DNA from: an uncultured Collinsella sp.
Lineage (GTDB): Bacteria > Actinomycetota > Coriobacteriia > Coriobacteriales > Coriobacteriaceae
Direction: 5' to 3'
NCBI GenBank assembly: GCA_900543505.1
Contig: UQSB01000016.1
Location: forward strand, 1-40,152
Length of the DNA: 40,152 nucleotides
The notes under the pieces are model-generated. The model had not been told where the DNA came from, ran no database searches, and worked only from the letters and a program-made list of their open reading frames with translations. Of the stretch, positions 26,413-35,267 are shown piece after piece; the first letter of the stretch is position 1, and each line of letters starts with the position of its first letter. The position numbers were made by a program, and so were the translations under genes.

Positions 26413-26473
26413 GATAGCTCCTTATTCGTTTGAACCGTTCGAGCTATTGTACCGTCCCAGACTCTCCCATGCG

Positions 26474-26536
26474 TTGCGGTGAAATGCGGACTGTTTGGCG
26501 GCTTTTTTGGCCAAAACAGTCCGTATTCCACCGCAA
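26474..26536. repeat. Long imperfect inverted repeat after addA
   Basis: Arms of about 26 nt (TTGCGGTG... and ...CACCGCAA) pair with two mismatches and one bulge around the core GGACTGTTT / AAACAGTCC. The loop holds a TTTTTT run. No T-tract follows on either strand, so it is not a standard terminator. It may be a 3' stabilising hairpin for addA or a small dispersed element. Confidence 0.7.
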
Positions 26537-26547
26537 GTTATTGAGGG

Positions 26548-29500
26548 CTAGAAGTTGTAGGTGACTACTTGAGGTTCGGCGGGTTCGACGAAGATGGCTG
26601 GATTCGCCTGCTCCACGCGGACGAACTTGACGGTCACGACCTCAAAGCCCGCCTTGTGCAGAACATCGGCGTAGACGCGCGCCTGCAGGGCGTGCTTCTC
26701 CCGCAGCTGGTCCGGCGTCTCGTCCGGCGTGCCACCCGTCTTGTAGTCGATGACCAGCGCGTGCGACGGATCGGCCGGGTCGGTTGCCAAGGCATCGATA
26801 GCGCCCTCGGCATAGACGCCGTAGCGGGCGATGTGCTCGTCCTCGCAGCCCAGCGAGAAGAACGGTACCTCGGCACGGACACACGGCCAGGCAAGCAGCT
26901 CGGCACGGACCGACGATCTGAGCCAGCAATCCAAAGCGACATCGAAGCGCTCACGCTGTTCTGGCGTCAGGCGCCACAGGCGAGCCAGGGCGTCGGCACG
27001 CCCAGCGGGCAGCGCATCGGCACCCATCTCGATGAGCCACTGGCAGGCAGCGTGGAACGCCGAGCCCAGCGCCATGGGATTGCCGGCGGGCTCAACGGCG
27101 GCCACTTCTGCATCCGTCATCTCGGAACCATCCGACTCCGCATCATCGCCAGCCTCGTCCATGGGCACGCGCGCCTCGGCGACACGGTCCTCGGCCTCGG
27201 CATGCAGCGCCGCGGCAATCGACGAATAGCTGTACGAATCGCGCGCCGGATACGAGCAGGTGCCCATGCGCACGCCCACCGTCTGGGGATACACGAGCTC
27301 AAACGAATCGGGCTCGGGGTCGGCGGGGCCGGGCGCGACCGGGCGATCGGCGGCAGCATCGGCACCCTCCGCCTCCGCATCACCGCGAACGAGCCTACCC
27401 TCGGCATCCAGTGAAGCGTTGGCCTCAAACGCCTGCTCGCCAAACGTAAAGTCCGCCAGCGAGATAAGCTCGTAGTCGCCCGGCTTGGAGTTGTCGAACA
27501 CCAGGCGGTCGGCATCGAGCTGCGGCATGTCCAGGCCGTCCGTCGGCAGAATACGGCGCAGCACGTCGTAAGTCAGATCGGTCTCGACGTCGAAGGTCGG
27601 CGCGCACAGCTTGCCGCGGCTCACGCCGGCATCCATCGCCAAGATCACCAGCTCACGCGCTCGCGTCATGGCGACATAGAGCAAACGAGCCCGCTCCTCG
27701 AGCGAAAGCTGCAGGTCGTCGTTGCGCAGGCGAGCAAATGCCTCGGCGGGAGAACCCGTCGCACAGACGTCCTCCATGAGCTCCGGCGGCAGCCACAGCG
27801 ACGTGCCCTTGCCCTTAAACGCATGCTCAAACTGCTTTTTAACGTCGTCGCCCTTCACAAAGGTTCCGTCGGCGAGCTTAACGCCGTCGAAGCGTGCCGG
27901 CAGTGCCACGACCTGCGCTCCGCCCTCGACGCGACCCATCTGTGCCGCACCCGAGGACTTGCGCACGCCAAAGCACTCGGCGACCGCCACGACCGGATAT
28001 TCCAAGCCCTTGGAGGCGTGCACCGTCATGATGCGCACCGCGCCGTCGCCCTCCTCGTTGAGCGCGCCCGGGGCTTCCTTGCCCGCCAGGAAGCGGTCAA
28101 AGGCCAGCGCAATGGAGCGCGGCGAGTTACCGAACTCGGCCTCCGCTTCGGCCACGGCGTCGAGCGCCTTGAGCACGTTGGCGGCAATGGCCTTGCCCTC
28201 GGGACCACGCTGCGCCAGACGCACAAACCAGCCGGAGGCGTTGACCACGTCGCGCGCGATGTTGGCGAACGAATCACGTCCCACGCGGCGCAGCGCATAG
28301 CGCAGCACCTCGCGGGCGCGCGTCACCAGTGGCAAGCCCTGCAAGCCGGGCACATCGGAATCGCTCATGATGCCCGCGTCGATATTCCGGCGCGAGGTCT
28401 CCCCCGTCTCGCTATCGAGCTTGGTCGCCAGCGCCAGGAACTCCTGGGCGCCGAGCGCAAACATCGGCGAGGCGAGCAGCGGCATAAGGCCCTGCGCCGT
28501 ATCGGCCGGGTTGGCGAGCGCGCAGACTAGGGCGCGCACCGTCTGCACCTCGGCTGCCTGGGCAAAGACCGAGCCACCCGCGATCACGCAGTCGAGTCCT
28601 TGGTCGCGGAAAGCCTGGGCATAGACGTCGGCGTTGGTCATGCGGCCCAGCAGCAGCACCATGCCGCCCTGGGGCTGACCGGCATCGGCAAGCGCGCGGA
28701 ACCGCTCCGCGATCGCGCGGGCCTTGGCCTGTGTGCGCTCCTGCGTACTGCCGCCGGCAACAAAGAGCGCCTGCCGACGCGAGGCGTCTGCCACCAGCGT
28801 GTCCTTGCGGCCGTCGCTCGCCTCAAGATCCAAAAAGCCCTGCATCAGGCCGCCGTCATCGCCGTCGAAGACGCGTGCCACGTAACGCAGCACCTCGTCA
28901 TGGCTGCGGAAGTTGCGCACAAGTTTAACGAGCTCGCCGGCGGGGACATCGGCAGCAGTGCCAGCGACGGCCGCCGCCTCGGCCGTCCCCGAGGCGCCCA
29001 CCTTGCGCTCCTGGCGGCGGAAGACCTCGACCTCGGCACCACGGAAGCGATAGATCGACTGCTGCGCATCGCCCACGGTGCACAGCGCGCGCTCCCCCGC
29101 ACCGGTCAGGTAACGAATCAAATCGACCTGCATCTGGTCGGTATCCTGGAACTCGTCGATCATGACCATCTTAAAGCGGCCCTCATAGGCAGCTCGAATG
29201 GCCGGGTAGTCGCGCAGGGCCTCGTAGGCCATGCGCAGCAGGTCGTTGTTGTCGAGGGCGGACTGGGCAGCCTTGAGCGCGCGGTACTCAGCCTCTACAG
29301 AGCGGGCCAAGCCAACCAGTGCATCGAGCGCGGGACCACCGCAGGCGAGCACGATATTGATAAATGCATCGGCGGCCTCGGCCTTGAGCAGCTCAATCTG
29401 CTCCTTAGGGAATGCCTTGCTCGCGCGCGGCATGGTACACGACATCATGAGCCGCGCCGCGTCCTCCATGGTTTTGCCGCTCGCCTCAAACGCGTCGATG

Positions 29501-30195
29501 GCGTCGAGTGCCACTTGTGCCTTCTCGGTCGCGGCCTTGCTCGCACCCAACGCCGCGCGATAGGCGTCGGCAAGCGCCGAAGTGTCAGCCTGGCCGCGCG
29601 CCACGCACACATCGTCCATGCCGCCCGGCAGCTGGCTCGAGAGCTCCAGCAGGTCGCGCACCAGACCCTTGATGGTGGTACCGGCGCCAAACGGCCCGCC
29701 GTCGCCCGCCATGGGATACCAGGCGTAGAGGGCCTTGAGCGATGCCGCGAGCTCGGGGGTGGCATCGGGCGCCGTCGCGCGGGCCAGCACATGCTCAACA
29801 GCCTGGTCCATGAGCTCGTCGGTATCGGTGAGCACCGTGAACTCGGGATCGATGCCCAGCTCCAACGCGTGTGCGCGCAGGATACGCGAGCACATGCCGT
29901 GAATGGTCGAGATCCACGCATCGTCGACGGTCAGGGCCTCCTCGTCCATGCCCTCTTCGATAAGCGCGCGGCGCACGCGGTCACGGATCTCGGCCGCGGC
30001 ATCTTTGGTAAAGGTAATGGCGAGCACCTGGTCCAGATGCTCAATGAACGGACCGGATTCGGGCGAGAGCGCGTAGACGATGCGGCGCGTGAGGGTAAAG
30101 GTCTTGCCCGAACCGGCGCCCGCCGAGACAAACAGCGGACGGTCGAGCGTTTTGACGATCTGCAGCTGTTGCGGCATCAAAGTCGAAAGATCCAT
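26548..30195 (-). CDS. addA: AddA helicase-nuclease
   Basis: ATP-dependent helicase/nuclease subunit A, which processes double-strand breaks for recombination together with AddB. The 1215-aa UvrD-type protein has Walker A SAGAGSGKT (24-32), motif II MIDEFQDTDQ, motif III GDAQQSIYRFRGAE, motif V MTVHASKGLEYPVV, motif VI YVAMTRARE, and a C-terminal RecB-type nuclease (LVIDYKTGG, near 1150). It starts 3 nt after the addB stop, with AAGGAGGG inside the end of addB, so the pair is translationally linked. The region 950-1050 is acidic and Ala/Pro-rich, likely a linker. Confidence 0.95.
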   Translation of the reverse strand: MDLSTLMPQQLQIVKTLDRPLFVSAGAGSGKTFTLTRRIVYALSPESGPFIEHLDQVLAITFTKDAAAEIRDRVRRALIEEGMDEEALTVDDAWISTIHGMCSRILRAHALELGIDPEFTVLTDTDELMDQAVEHVLARATAPDATPELAASLKALYAWYPMAGDGGPFGAGTTIKGLVRDLLELSSQLPGGMDDVCVARGQADTSALADAYRAALGASKAATEKAQVALDAIDAFEASGKTMEDAARLMMSCTMPRASKAFPKEQIELLKAEAADAFINIVLACGGPALDALVGLARSVEAEYRALKAAQSALDNNDLLRMAYEALRDYPAIRAAYEGRFKMVMIDEFQDTDQMQVDLIRYLTGAGERALCTVGDAQQSIYRFRGAEVEVFRRQERKVGASGTAEAAAVAGTAADVPAGELVKLVRNFRSHDEVLRYVARVFDGDDGGLMQGFLDLEASDGRKDTLVADASRRQALFVAGGSTQERTQAKARAIAERFRALADAGQPQGGMVLLLGRMTNADVYAQAFRDQGLDCVIAGGSVFAQAAEVQTVRALVCALANPADTAQGLMPLLASPMFALGAQEFLALATKLDSETGETSRRNIDAGIMSDSDVPGLQGLPLVTRAREVLRYALRRVGRDSFANIARDVVNASGWFVRLAQRGPEGKAIAANVLKALDAVAEAEAEFGNSPRSIALAFDRFLAGKEAPGALNEEGDGAVRIMTVHASKGLEYPVVAVAECFGVRKSSGAAQMGRVEGGAQVVALPARFDGVKLADGTFVKGDDVKKQFEHAFKGKGTSLWLPPELMEDVCATGSPAEAFARLRNDDLQLSLEERARLLYVAMTRARELVILAMDAGVSRGKLCAPTFDVETDLTYDVLRRILPTDGLDMPQLDADRLVFDNSKPGDYELISLADFTFGEQAFEANASLDAEGRLVRGDAEAEGADAAADRPVAPGPADPEPDSFELVYPQTVGVRMGTCSYPARDSYSYSSIAAALHAEAEDRVAEARVPMDEAGDDAESDGSEMTDAEVAAVEPAGNPMALGSAFHAACQWLIEMGADALPAGRADALARLWRLTPEQRERFDVALDCWLRSSVRAELLAWPCVRAEVPFFSLGCEDEHIARYGVYAEGAIDALATDPADPSHALVIDYKTGGTPDETPDQLREKHALQARVYADVLHKAGFEVVTVKFVRVEQANPAIFVEPAEPQVVTYNF

Positions 30196-30198
30196 GGT

Positions 30199-33100
30199 CT
30201 ACACGTCCCTCCTTACAAACGTTCCTTCGTGGTTATACGAGCAGCGCGCATGCGCGGCCTGAGCCGACGTCGGGTCGACGGCGGCAACGTTGCCTGCCTC
30301 GAGCTCCCGCAGGCGCTCGGCAATGCCGGCCTCCACGCGATCGAGCAGGGCGTCGAAGTCCATGCTGCCACCCTCGCCGGGGAAACCTTTCTTAAGGCCC
30401 GGGATGCGACCGTCGCCGCGCTCTTCCTCGATCAGCTCGGCGCTCGCGGCACCGCGCAACGCCGGCTTGCCGCCCTTGGTCGAAAAGTAGAGCGCCGCGC
30501 GGGTGTCCAAATCCAGCGCCCGGCGCATGGCCTGGGCGTAGATGAGCGTTTGGGTATGTGACGGCAACCAGCGCGGATCGTCGATGGGCGCCATGCCCGA
30601 TTCCTCGTCGCGCACCGTAGGGTCGGCGAGCTTAAACTCCTCAACGCCCGTGCGATGTTTGTAGTCGATCACCACGGCACGATTCTCGGCGTCCACGTCC
30701 ACGCGGTCGATGCGCCCGCCAAGCGGCCAACCGGCATACTCGACCTTGAGCTCATTGAAGGCGAACTCCAGGTAACGCGGGGCAAAGGGGGCAAGCGCCT
30801 CGGACTCGTAGGCTAGCACGCCCTCCAACTGCGGCAAGATCTCGGCAACCTGGCGCTCCTCCACCGCAGAGAGCGGCACCAGCGGGCCCTCCGTGCCTCG
30901 CTTGCCGGCGTGCTCGGTCAACGTCTCGTCAAAGACCTCGCGCAGCAGCTCCTGAGCGCGCGGCAGATTCTCGGGCGTCACGCGCTCCATGCCCTCCTGG
31001 GGCAGGCGGGCATGCAGGTGCTCCAGAACATCGTGGACAAAGTTGCCCTTCTCCATATTGCCGAAGCCCGCGTCGATGGACTGGGGCTTCACGCGATACG
31101 ACACGAACCAGCACAGCGGGCACGTCGAGTACGCCTCAATCTGCGAGGCGGACGTCAGGCGCGGCACGAGCGGCGCGTTCTCGCCCTCGCCATCGCGGCG
31201 GCGCAGGACCAGGTACGGCACAGCCGCATCACTCAAATGCTGAGGAGCCTCGCACGCAACACGCTTGCACTCGATGCCCTCGCTGGCCGCCGGATCAAAA
31301 TCGGCGACGATACCGCCCTCGCCCAGGCACGTAACCTTGGCGGCGCCGGCAGCCTCGGCGTGCGCCCGCAGCTCGGTCCACACGGCAGCCGGATAGCACT
31401 CGCGCGCCTGGCGATCGTGGGTCACGCGGGCGAGCACAACGGGGCCGCGTGCCGCCTGCATCGCGCGGCCAAAGCGCACGCGCAGCAAGGCCGCAGGCTC
31501 AAGCGTCACACCGCTGCGATCTAACTCTGCCGCCAGCGTGGCCAGCGGTCCCTCTTCGTGCGAAAGCGGGTAGCTGTCCAGGTCGACATCGGCAAACAGC
31601 ACGGCATCGTAGCTGTCGGGGCGCAGGGCTGCCGCATCGGCAAGCGACGCGAAGCGTACTTGCGCCCGTGGCGTGCGATCGACCTCGTAGGTCGCGTAAT
31701 CGTAAGCGGTACTGCGCTTGTCCACCTTGGTTCGAACGCCGTCGAGAACTGGCACGGTCGCGGCTTGCGACACATCGAGCGCGCGAGCATCGTTCATAAG
31801 GATGTCGATGGCATGGCGCAGCAGAGCCGTCTCTGCCTGGCGACGGGCCTGGCCGTCAAGGTCGCCTAGAGCGCGATCGGGCAGCGCCTCGGCAACGGCG
31901 AGCATGGCCTTGAGCGCCGTCACGGGTTTGTCGCGCCACAGCGCCTGAAACACGTCCGAGACCACGCATGGCACGTTCTTAAACCAGTTTTCTTCGCTGG
32001 CGGCCTTGCGGGCGCCCCTCACCTGGCCCTGCACGCTCTGCAGCAGGCTCTTAACGCTCGCGGTAGTCTTGCTGCGCGAGAGACGCATATTCTTATCGAA
32101 GGTACGGGCATTGACGGCATCAGCGCCCGAAAGCGGACTGTAGATCCAGTCGGTAAGCTCCGGCGCGGGCCACCACTCGGTCTTTGACGCCATGCCTTCA
32201 TCGGCGGCTTTCATACGCTCGATCAGGTTGGCGAGCGCCGTAAACTGCCTGCCTGCGATGGACTGGGAAAACGCCGTGAACTCAGTCGTCTCGGCCGCAA
32301 TGTGACGCGCCGCCAAACGGGCAGCGAGTTCGCCGAACAGCTGGGGCGCCCGGGCGGACACCACGAGCACGCGCACGGGATCGGCGGGTGCGGAGGCGGC
32401 ATCGTTGACCTTGGACTCCTCGTGCGCTTTCACCATCTTATCGATGACGTCCGCATAGACACGGGCACGGGCATGGGGCCCGGCGACTTCCACAAAGGCA
32501 GGACGTGCGACGGACTTTGGAGCAGTCGCGGGAGCGCCGGCATCCTCATCCAGCGGTGCAACCTCAAACAGCACGCCGCAGGCATCAAGGGCGGCAGCCA
32601 GGTCCTCGCGCATCGCCGCTTGCTCGCGGGCGAGCAGCACGACAACCTCTCCCCCGTTGTTTGCCACGGCGGACAGCAGCTCGAGCAGGCTATACGTAAA
32701 TGATGTGACGCCGCGCACGCAAACGGCACGGGTGCACCCCGGCAGGTTATCGGCCAGGGCACCGGCCATCATGTCAGCCGCCTCGCAAGGCTCGACCATG
32801 CCTCGGCGGTCCAAACCGCTCGCATAGGCGCACAGAAGCTCGAACACACGAGCCTCGGCATCGCTTTTTGGCTCACGCTGGCAGTTGTCGCCACGGTATC
32901 GTTCGGCCGTCGTCCCCGCCACACCCGGCAGCACGTCGCGGGCCATGCGCGCAAGCATGCGCACTGTGCCCTTGCTGCGCGAAAGCGGTTGCAGGCCGGC
33001 ATCATCGAGACGCGTGACCATGTCCGAAAACAGCATCTGGCGTTGCAGATTGTCGACGAAACCGCGCCCGTCGCCCATAAGCTCCCACAGCGAACGGAGC

Positions 33101-33297
33101 CACGACGAAGGGGTCTTGTAATCGATACCCAGTGAAACCCCAGCTTCCGCCGCATCATGACGGCACAGATCGAGCTCGGCAAACGTAGGCACCAGCAAAA
33201 CGGCACGCCCGTGGCGGGCAACCAGGTCGGCGAGCAGCGCCGCCTCGGCATCGCTCAAATCCGCGCCGGCGTTGGTGGTATAGATTCGAACAGGCAT
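30199..33297 (-). CDS. addB: AddB-like PD-(D/E)XK nuclease/helicase subunit
   Basis: Partner of AddA. The 1032-aa protein starts MPVRIYTTNAGADLSD with an inactive-looking helicase region: the expected Walker A is replaced by VLLVPTFAELD. The C-terminal nuclease includes the motif GGRIDRVDVD...AVVIDYKHRTG. Cysteines flank the nuclease (STCPLCWF near 722 and ARCSYNHEG near 1020), as in the iron-sulfur staple of AddB, although one of the four expected is not obvious. GGAGG lies 3 nt before ATG, closer than usual. Together with addA it forms a two-gene operon. Confidence 0.88.
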   Translation of the reverse strand: MPVRIYTTNAGADLSDAEAALLADLVARHGRAVLLVPTFAELDLCRHDAAEAGVSLGIDYKTPSSWLRSLWELMGDGRGFVDNLQRQMLFSDMVTRLDDAGLQPLSRSKGTVRMLARMARDVLPGVAGTTAERYRGDNCQREPKSDAEARVFELLCAYASGLDRRGMVEPCEAADMMAGALADNLPGCTRAVCVRGVTSFTYSLLELLSAVANNGGEVVVLLAREQAAMREDLAAALDACGVLFEVAPLDEDAGAPATAPKSVARPAFVEVAGPHARARVYADVIDKMVKAHEESKVNDAASAPADPVRVLVVSARAPQLFGELAARLAARHIAAETTEFTAFSQSIAGRQFTALANLIERMKAADEGMASKTEWWPAPELTDWIYSPLSGADAVNARTFDKNMRLSRSKTTASVKSLLQSVQGQVRGARKAASEENWFKNVPCVVSDVFQALWRDKPVTALKAMLAVAEALPDRALGDLDGQARRQAETALLRHAIDILMNDARALDVSQAATVPVLDGVRTKVDKRSTAYDYATYEVDRTPRAQVRFASLADAAALRPDSYDAVLFADVDLDSYPLSHEEGPLATLAAELDRSGVTLEPAALLRVRFGRAMQAARGPVVLARVTHDRQARECYPAAVWTELRAHAEAAGAAKVTCLGEGGIVADFDPAASEGIECKRVACEAPQHLSDAAVPYLVLRRRDGEGENAPLVPRLTSASQIEAYSTCPLCWFVSYRVKPQSIDAGFGNMEKGNFVHDVLEHLHARLPQEGMERVTPENLPRAQELLREVFDETLTEHAGKRGTEGPLVPLSAVEERQVAEILPQLEGVLAYESEALAPFAPRYLEFAFNELKVEYAGWPLGGRIDRVDVDAENRAVVIDYKHRTGVEEFKLADPTVRDEESGMAPIDDPRWLPSHTQTLIYAQAMRRALDLDTRAALYFSTKGGKPALRGAASAELIEEERGDGRIPGLKKGFPGEGGSMDFDALLDRVEAGIAERLRELEAGNVAAVDPTSAQAAHARCSYNHEGTFVRRDV

Positions 33298-33377
33298 GGT
33301 CCTCCACTCAAACCGTTCGCAATAATCAGTGCTTCCATCCTACCCGCCCGCGCGGACACATTTGCCCCACGCCAACA

Positions 33378-33401
33378 GATTTCCTCCGTCCCCAAGGAAT
33401 C
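33378..33401. repeat. Hairpin with conserved CTCCGTCCCCAA loop, copy 1
   Basis: Arms GATTTCC / GGAATC (one bulge) around TCCGTCCCCAA. The same CTCCGTCCCCAA occurs in the loop of the hairpin at 34548-34578, although the stems differ. It is intergenic between yerC and addB and abuts the yerC terminator. Confidence 0.5.
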
Positions 33402-33427
33402 AAAAAACCGCCCCCGAAGGGACGGCT
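33402..33427 (-). terminator. Rho-independent terminator after yerC
   Basis: Arms ACCGCCCCC / GGGACGGCT (one mismatch) around a CGAA-type loop. On the minus strand a TTTTTT run follows (33407-33402). It lies 27 nt after the stop. Confidence 0.9.
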
Positions 33428-33453
33428 CTGCGCAATTCGTTTTTGTCGCTAGC

Positions 33454-33753
33454 CTACTCGCCATCCTCCAGCTTGATGAGGATCTTACGGTAGCCGCCGT
33501 ACTCGCCGTTCAGCGCCTTTGAAACGCGGCTCACCGTAGTGGACGAAGCGCCGGTGCGGGCCTGAACCTCAACATAAGGCTCGCCCTCATCCAGATAACG
33601 CGCAACCTGCAGACGTTGCGAAAGATCGCAGATCTCGCGCGGCGTGCAGATATCGGTTAAAAACGCCTGGATATCCTTCTCGTCATCCAAAAGACTAAAT
33701 GCGTGGACTAGCTGCTTGACATCAGGCTTGTCAAACATGTTCTCGATATTCAT
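33454..33753 (-). CDS. YerC/YecD family TrpR-related DNA-binding protein
   Basis: A 99-aa helical protein of the TrpR superfamily. The segment DICTPREICDLSQRLQVARY and the helix-turn-helix VQARTGASSTTVSRVSKAL followed by NGEYGGYRKIL are hallmarks of the YerC/YecD group. It starts MNIENMFDKPDVKQLVHAF. The target is unknown; the tryptophan pocket of TrpR is not evidently conserved. It is transcribed alone between a possible promoter at 33858-33888 and its terminator. Confidence 0.9.
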   Translation of the reverse strand: MNIENMFDKPDVKQLVHAFSLLDDEKDIQAFLTDICTPREICDLSQRLQVARYLDEGEPYVEVQARTGASSTTVSRVSKALNGEYGGYRKILIKLEDGE

Positions 33754-34077
33754 CGATCACCGCCAAACCCGCCAAAAGGCATCGAAGTTGATACTGACAT
33801 CGGGCATCGTTCGCCCGTTCTATGCAATAGGGCAACGCCTGTGGCTTTTGCCCGTAGCAGTGTAGCACACCACCAAACTAAAGCGACAAGACTCTCTGTC
33901 AGCGGCGCGTTTTTCAGGACGAACGCCGTTTAGAAACCGAATGCGCACGTAAGCTCCACGAATATTTGAGACAATGGGCGTCCAAACACCGCGGCACACC
34001 CGAGCGGCCGTCCAAGCTGCCGCAGCAAACCGCTTCACGCGACACCGACGCACCCTGCGCAAGAAAGGATTCACACC
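33754..34077. other. Divergent intergenic region, yerC / holin-family gene
   Basis: 324 nt with no gene. It contains CGGGC/GCCCG inverted arms (33801-33817), a GGGCAA/TTGCCC hairpin (33830-33852) that would lie at the 5' end of the yerC leader, and the yerC promoter candidate. For the plus-strand gene I see only the GAAAGGA ribosome site at about 34063-34069 and no clear promoter. Confidence 0.45.
33858..33888 (-). promoter_or_regulatory. Possible yerC promoter with extended -10
   Basis: On the minus strand TTGTCG (33888-33883), a 19-nt spacer, then TACACT (33863-33858) preceded by TGC, an extended -10. The spacer is long, but the TG element can compensate. Start of transcription would be near 33851. 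Confidence 0.4.
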
Positions 34078-34443
34078 ATGCGCTTTATGCTTAACTGGCT
34101 CTTTACCTCGATCGCCATCGCGATTGCCACGTTCCTCGTTCCCGGCATCCAGCCCTTCGGTTTTGCCGAGGCCTGGGTCTGTTTCGCCTTCGTGGGACTG
34201 TTCCTGAACATCGTCGATTCGCTCGTCAAGCCGTTTCTGACGGTTATCTCGCTGCCGCTCACGATCATTACGCTGGGTATTTTTCAGCTCGTAGTCAACA
34301 GCTTTATGCTCGAGCTGGCCAGCTATCTGTCGGTCAATCTGCTGGGCGCGGGTATCTCCATCGCCAGCTTTGGATCGGCCTTTATGGGCAGCATCCTGGT
34401 GTCCATCATGCGCAGCATCCTCGACAGCATCGCCGAGGGCTAA
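34078..34443 (+). CDS. Phage holin family (YvlD-like) membrane protein
   Basis: A 121-aa integral membrane protein with four hydrophobic segments. It starts MRFMLNWLFTSIAIAIATFL, then FGFAEAWVCFAFVGLFLNIV, then SLVKPFLTVISLPLTIITLG, a family signature (pfam Phage_holin_4_2, formerly DUF360), and ends with a fourth helix. Despite the family name these are usually chromosomal housekeeping proteins, often linked to envelope stress; no phage genes are nearby. GAAAGGA 8 nt before ATG supports the start. It is followed by its own terminator. Confidence 0.92.
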   Translation: MRFMLNWLFTSIAIAIATFLVPGIQPFGFAEAWVCFAFVGLFLNIVDSLVKPFLTVISLPLTIITLGIFQLVVNSFMLELASYLSVNLLGAGISIASFGSAFMGSILVSIMRSILDSIAEG

Positions 34444-34484
34444 AACGGCCATTCCGGCCGCGCCCGTCTCAACAGCCCAAAACG

Positions 34485-34522
34485 AAGGCCGCCCATCGCA
34501 AAAATGGGCGGCCTTCTTATTT
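34485..34522 (+). terminator. Rho-independent terminator after holin-family gene
   Basis: Stem AAGGCCGCCCAT / ATGGGCGGCCTT, perfect over 12 bp with a 7-nt loop, followed by CTTATTT. It lies 41 nt after the stop. Confidence 0.9.
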
Positions 34523-34547
34523 GCCAAGTCTCAAAGGGCGAGAGAAT

Positions 34548-34578
34548 CTGCCATTTCCACTCCGTCCCCAAATGGCAG
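34548..34578. repeat. Hairpin with conserved CTCCGTCCCCAA loop, copy 2
   Basis: Perfect 9-bp stem CTGCCATTT / AAATGGCAG around a 13-nt loop; the 12-mer CTCCGTCCCCAA (34560-34571) runs from the loop into the stem and is shared with 33378-33401. It starts 8 nt past the rrf2-type gene stop. No T-tract follows, so it is not an ordinary terminator. Confidence 0.65.
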
Positions 34579-34585
34579 GTGTGGG

Positions 34586-35014
34586 TTAGATGACGTAATC
34601 GTAGCCTTCGTTGGGAGCGACAAGTTGATCGAGCGTCACACCGTCGAGGTAGTCGTTGATAAGCTTGTCCAGGTTCTTCCACACGTCGAGCGTGGGGCAC
34701 TCGTCAGAGCGCGAACAACCCTTGCAGTCGCCATCCAGGCAGGCGACCGGCGCCAGGCTGCCCTCGGTCAGGCGCAAGATCTCGCCCACCGTGTACTGCT
34801 CGGGCGGGCGCGTGAGCACATAGCCGCCGCCCTTGCCGCGCATGCCCGAGAGCATGTTGGCGCGCACGAGCGTAGCCAGAATATTCTCGAGGTACTTCTC
34901 CGAAATACCCTGACGCGCCGCAATCTCTTTAAGCGGGATACGGCCTGTCGCCTGGTGCTCGGCCAGGTCGACCATAACGCGCAGGGCATATCTGCCCTTT
35001 GTGGAAACCAACAT
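34586..35014 (-). CDS. Rrf2 family transcriptional regulator (IscR/CymR-like)
   Basis: A 142-aa winged-helix regulator. It starts MLVSTKGRYALRVMVDLAEH, with the recognition region PLKEIAARQGISEKYLENIL and the wing RGKGGGYVL. Four cysteines (92, 97, 100, 106) sit where IscR binds its [2Fe-2S] cluster, so iron-sulfur or redox sensing is likely. It is divergent from cysK, which suggests control of cysteine synthesis as by CymR, or a sulfur/Fe-S regulon. AAAGG lies 11 nt before ATG. A TAGAAT box at 35056-35051 may be its -10. Confidence 0.94.
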   Translation of the reverse strand: MLVSTKGRYALRVMVDLAEHQATGRIPLKEIAARQGISEKYLENILATLVRANMLSGMRGKGGGYVLTRPPEQYTVGEILRLTEGSLAPVACLDGDCKGCSRSDECPTLDVWKNLDKLINDYLDGVTLDQLVAPNEGYDYVI

Positions 35015-35050
35015 ATATATAGCTGCCTTTCGGTCTTTTAATTCGTAGAA

Positions 35051-35056
35051 ATTCTA
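35051..35056 (-). promoter_or_regulatory. Possible -10 of the Rrf2-type gene
   Basis: TAGAAT on the minus strand, 37 nt before the gene start, in an AT-rich patch. No good -35 is present, which fits a regulated or activator-dependent promoter. Confidence 0.3.
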
Positions 35057-35131
35057 GCCGAAAAATTGGTTTTGAAAATACCTATTCCCGTCAAGATGGT
35101 TAATCGACTCGTAATAATCTTCTATTTCCTA

Positions 35132-35160
35132 TTGCGTTACTAGGCTTTACTGTCTACTAT
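35132..35160 (+). promoter_or_regulatory. cysK: Probable cysK promoter
   Basis: TTGCGT (35132-35137), a 17-nt spacer, then TACTAT (35155-35160). Expected start near 35167 gives a leader of about 100 nt before cysK at 35268. Confidence 0.6.
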
Positions 35161-35182
35161 GCTTGCCAACAGCAAAACGAAC

Positions 35183-35195
35183 AACCTATAAGGTT
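35183..35195 (+). promoter_or_regulatory. Operator-like palindrome at cysK promoter
   Basis: AACCT-ATA-AGGTT, a perfect 5-bp inverted repeat with 3-nt centre, about 16 nt past the expected cysK start site. An ACCTAT half-site also occurs near 35079-35084 between the divergent genes. Binding by the adjacent Rrf2 protein is an inference. Confidence 0.45.
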
Positions 35196-35267
35196 TGTGG
35201 GTTTCGCTGCCACACACACCGTAAAACCACACGGTATCCAGTCATTTGAACACTTTGGAGGTTCACC

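Noticed and set aside
28600..30561. Open frame of 653 codons on the plus strand
   Set aside because: Antisense to addA and the end of addB, both with clear helicase and nuclease motifs.
34078..34443. Phage lysis gene or prophage remnant
   Set aside because: The family name is historical; sequence is of the YvlD type, and no phage structural, integrase or lysis gene is nearby.
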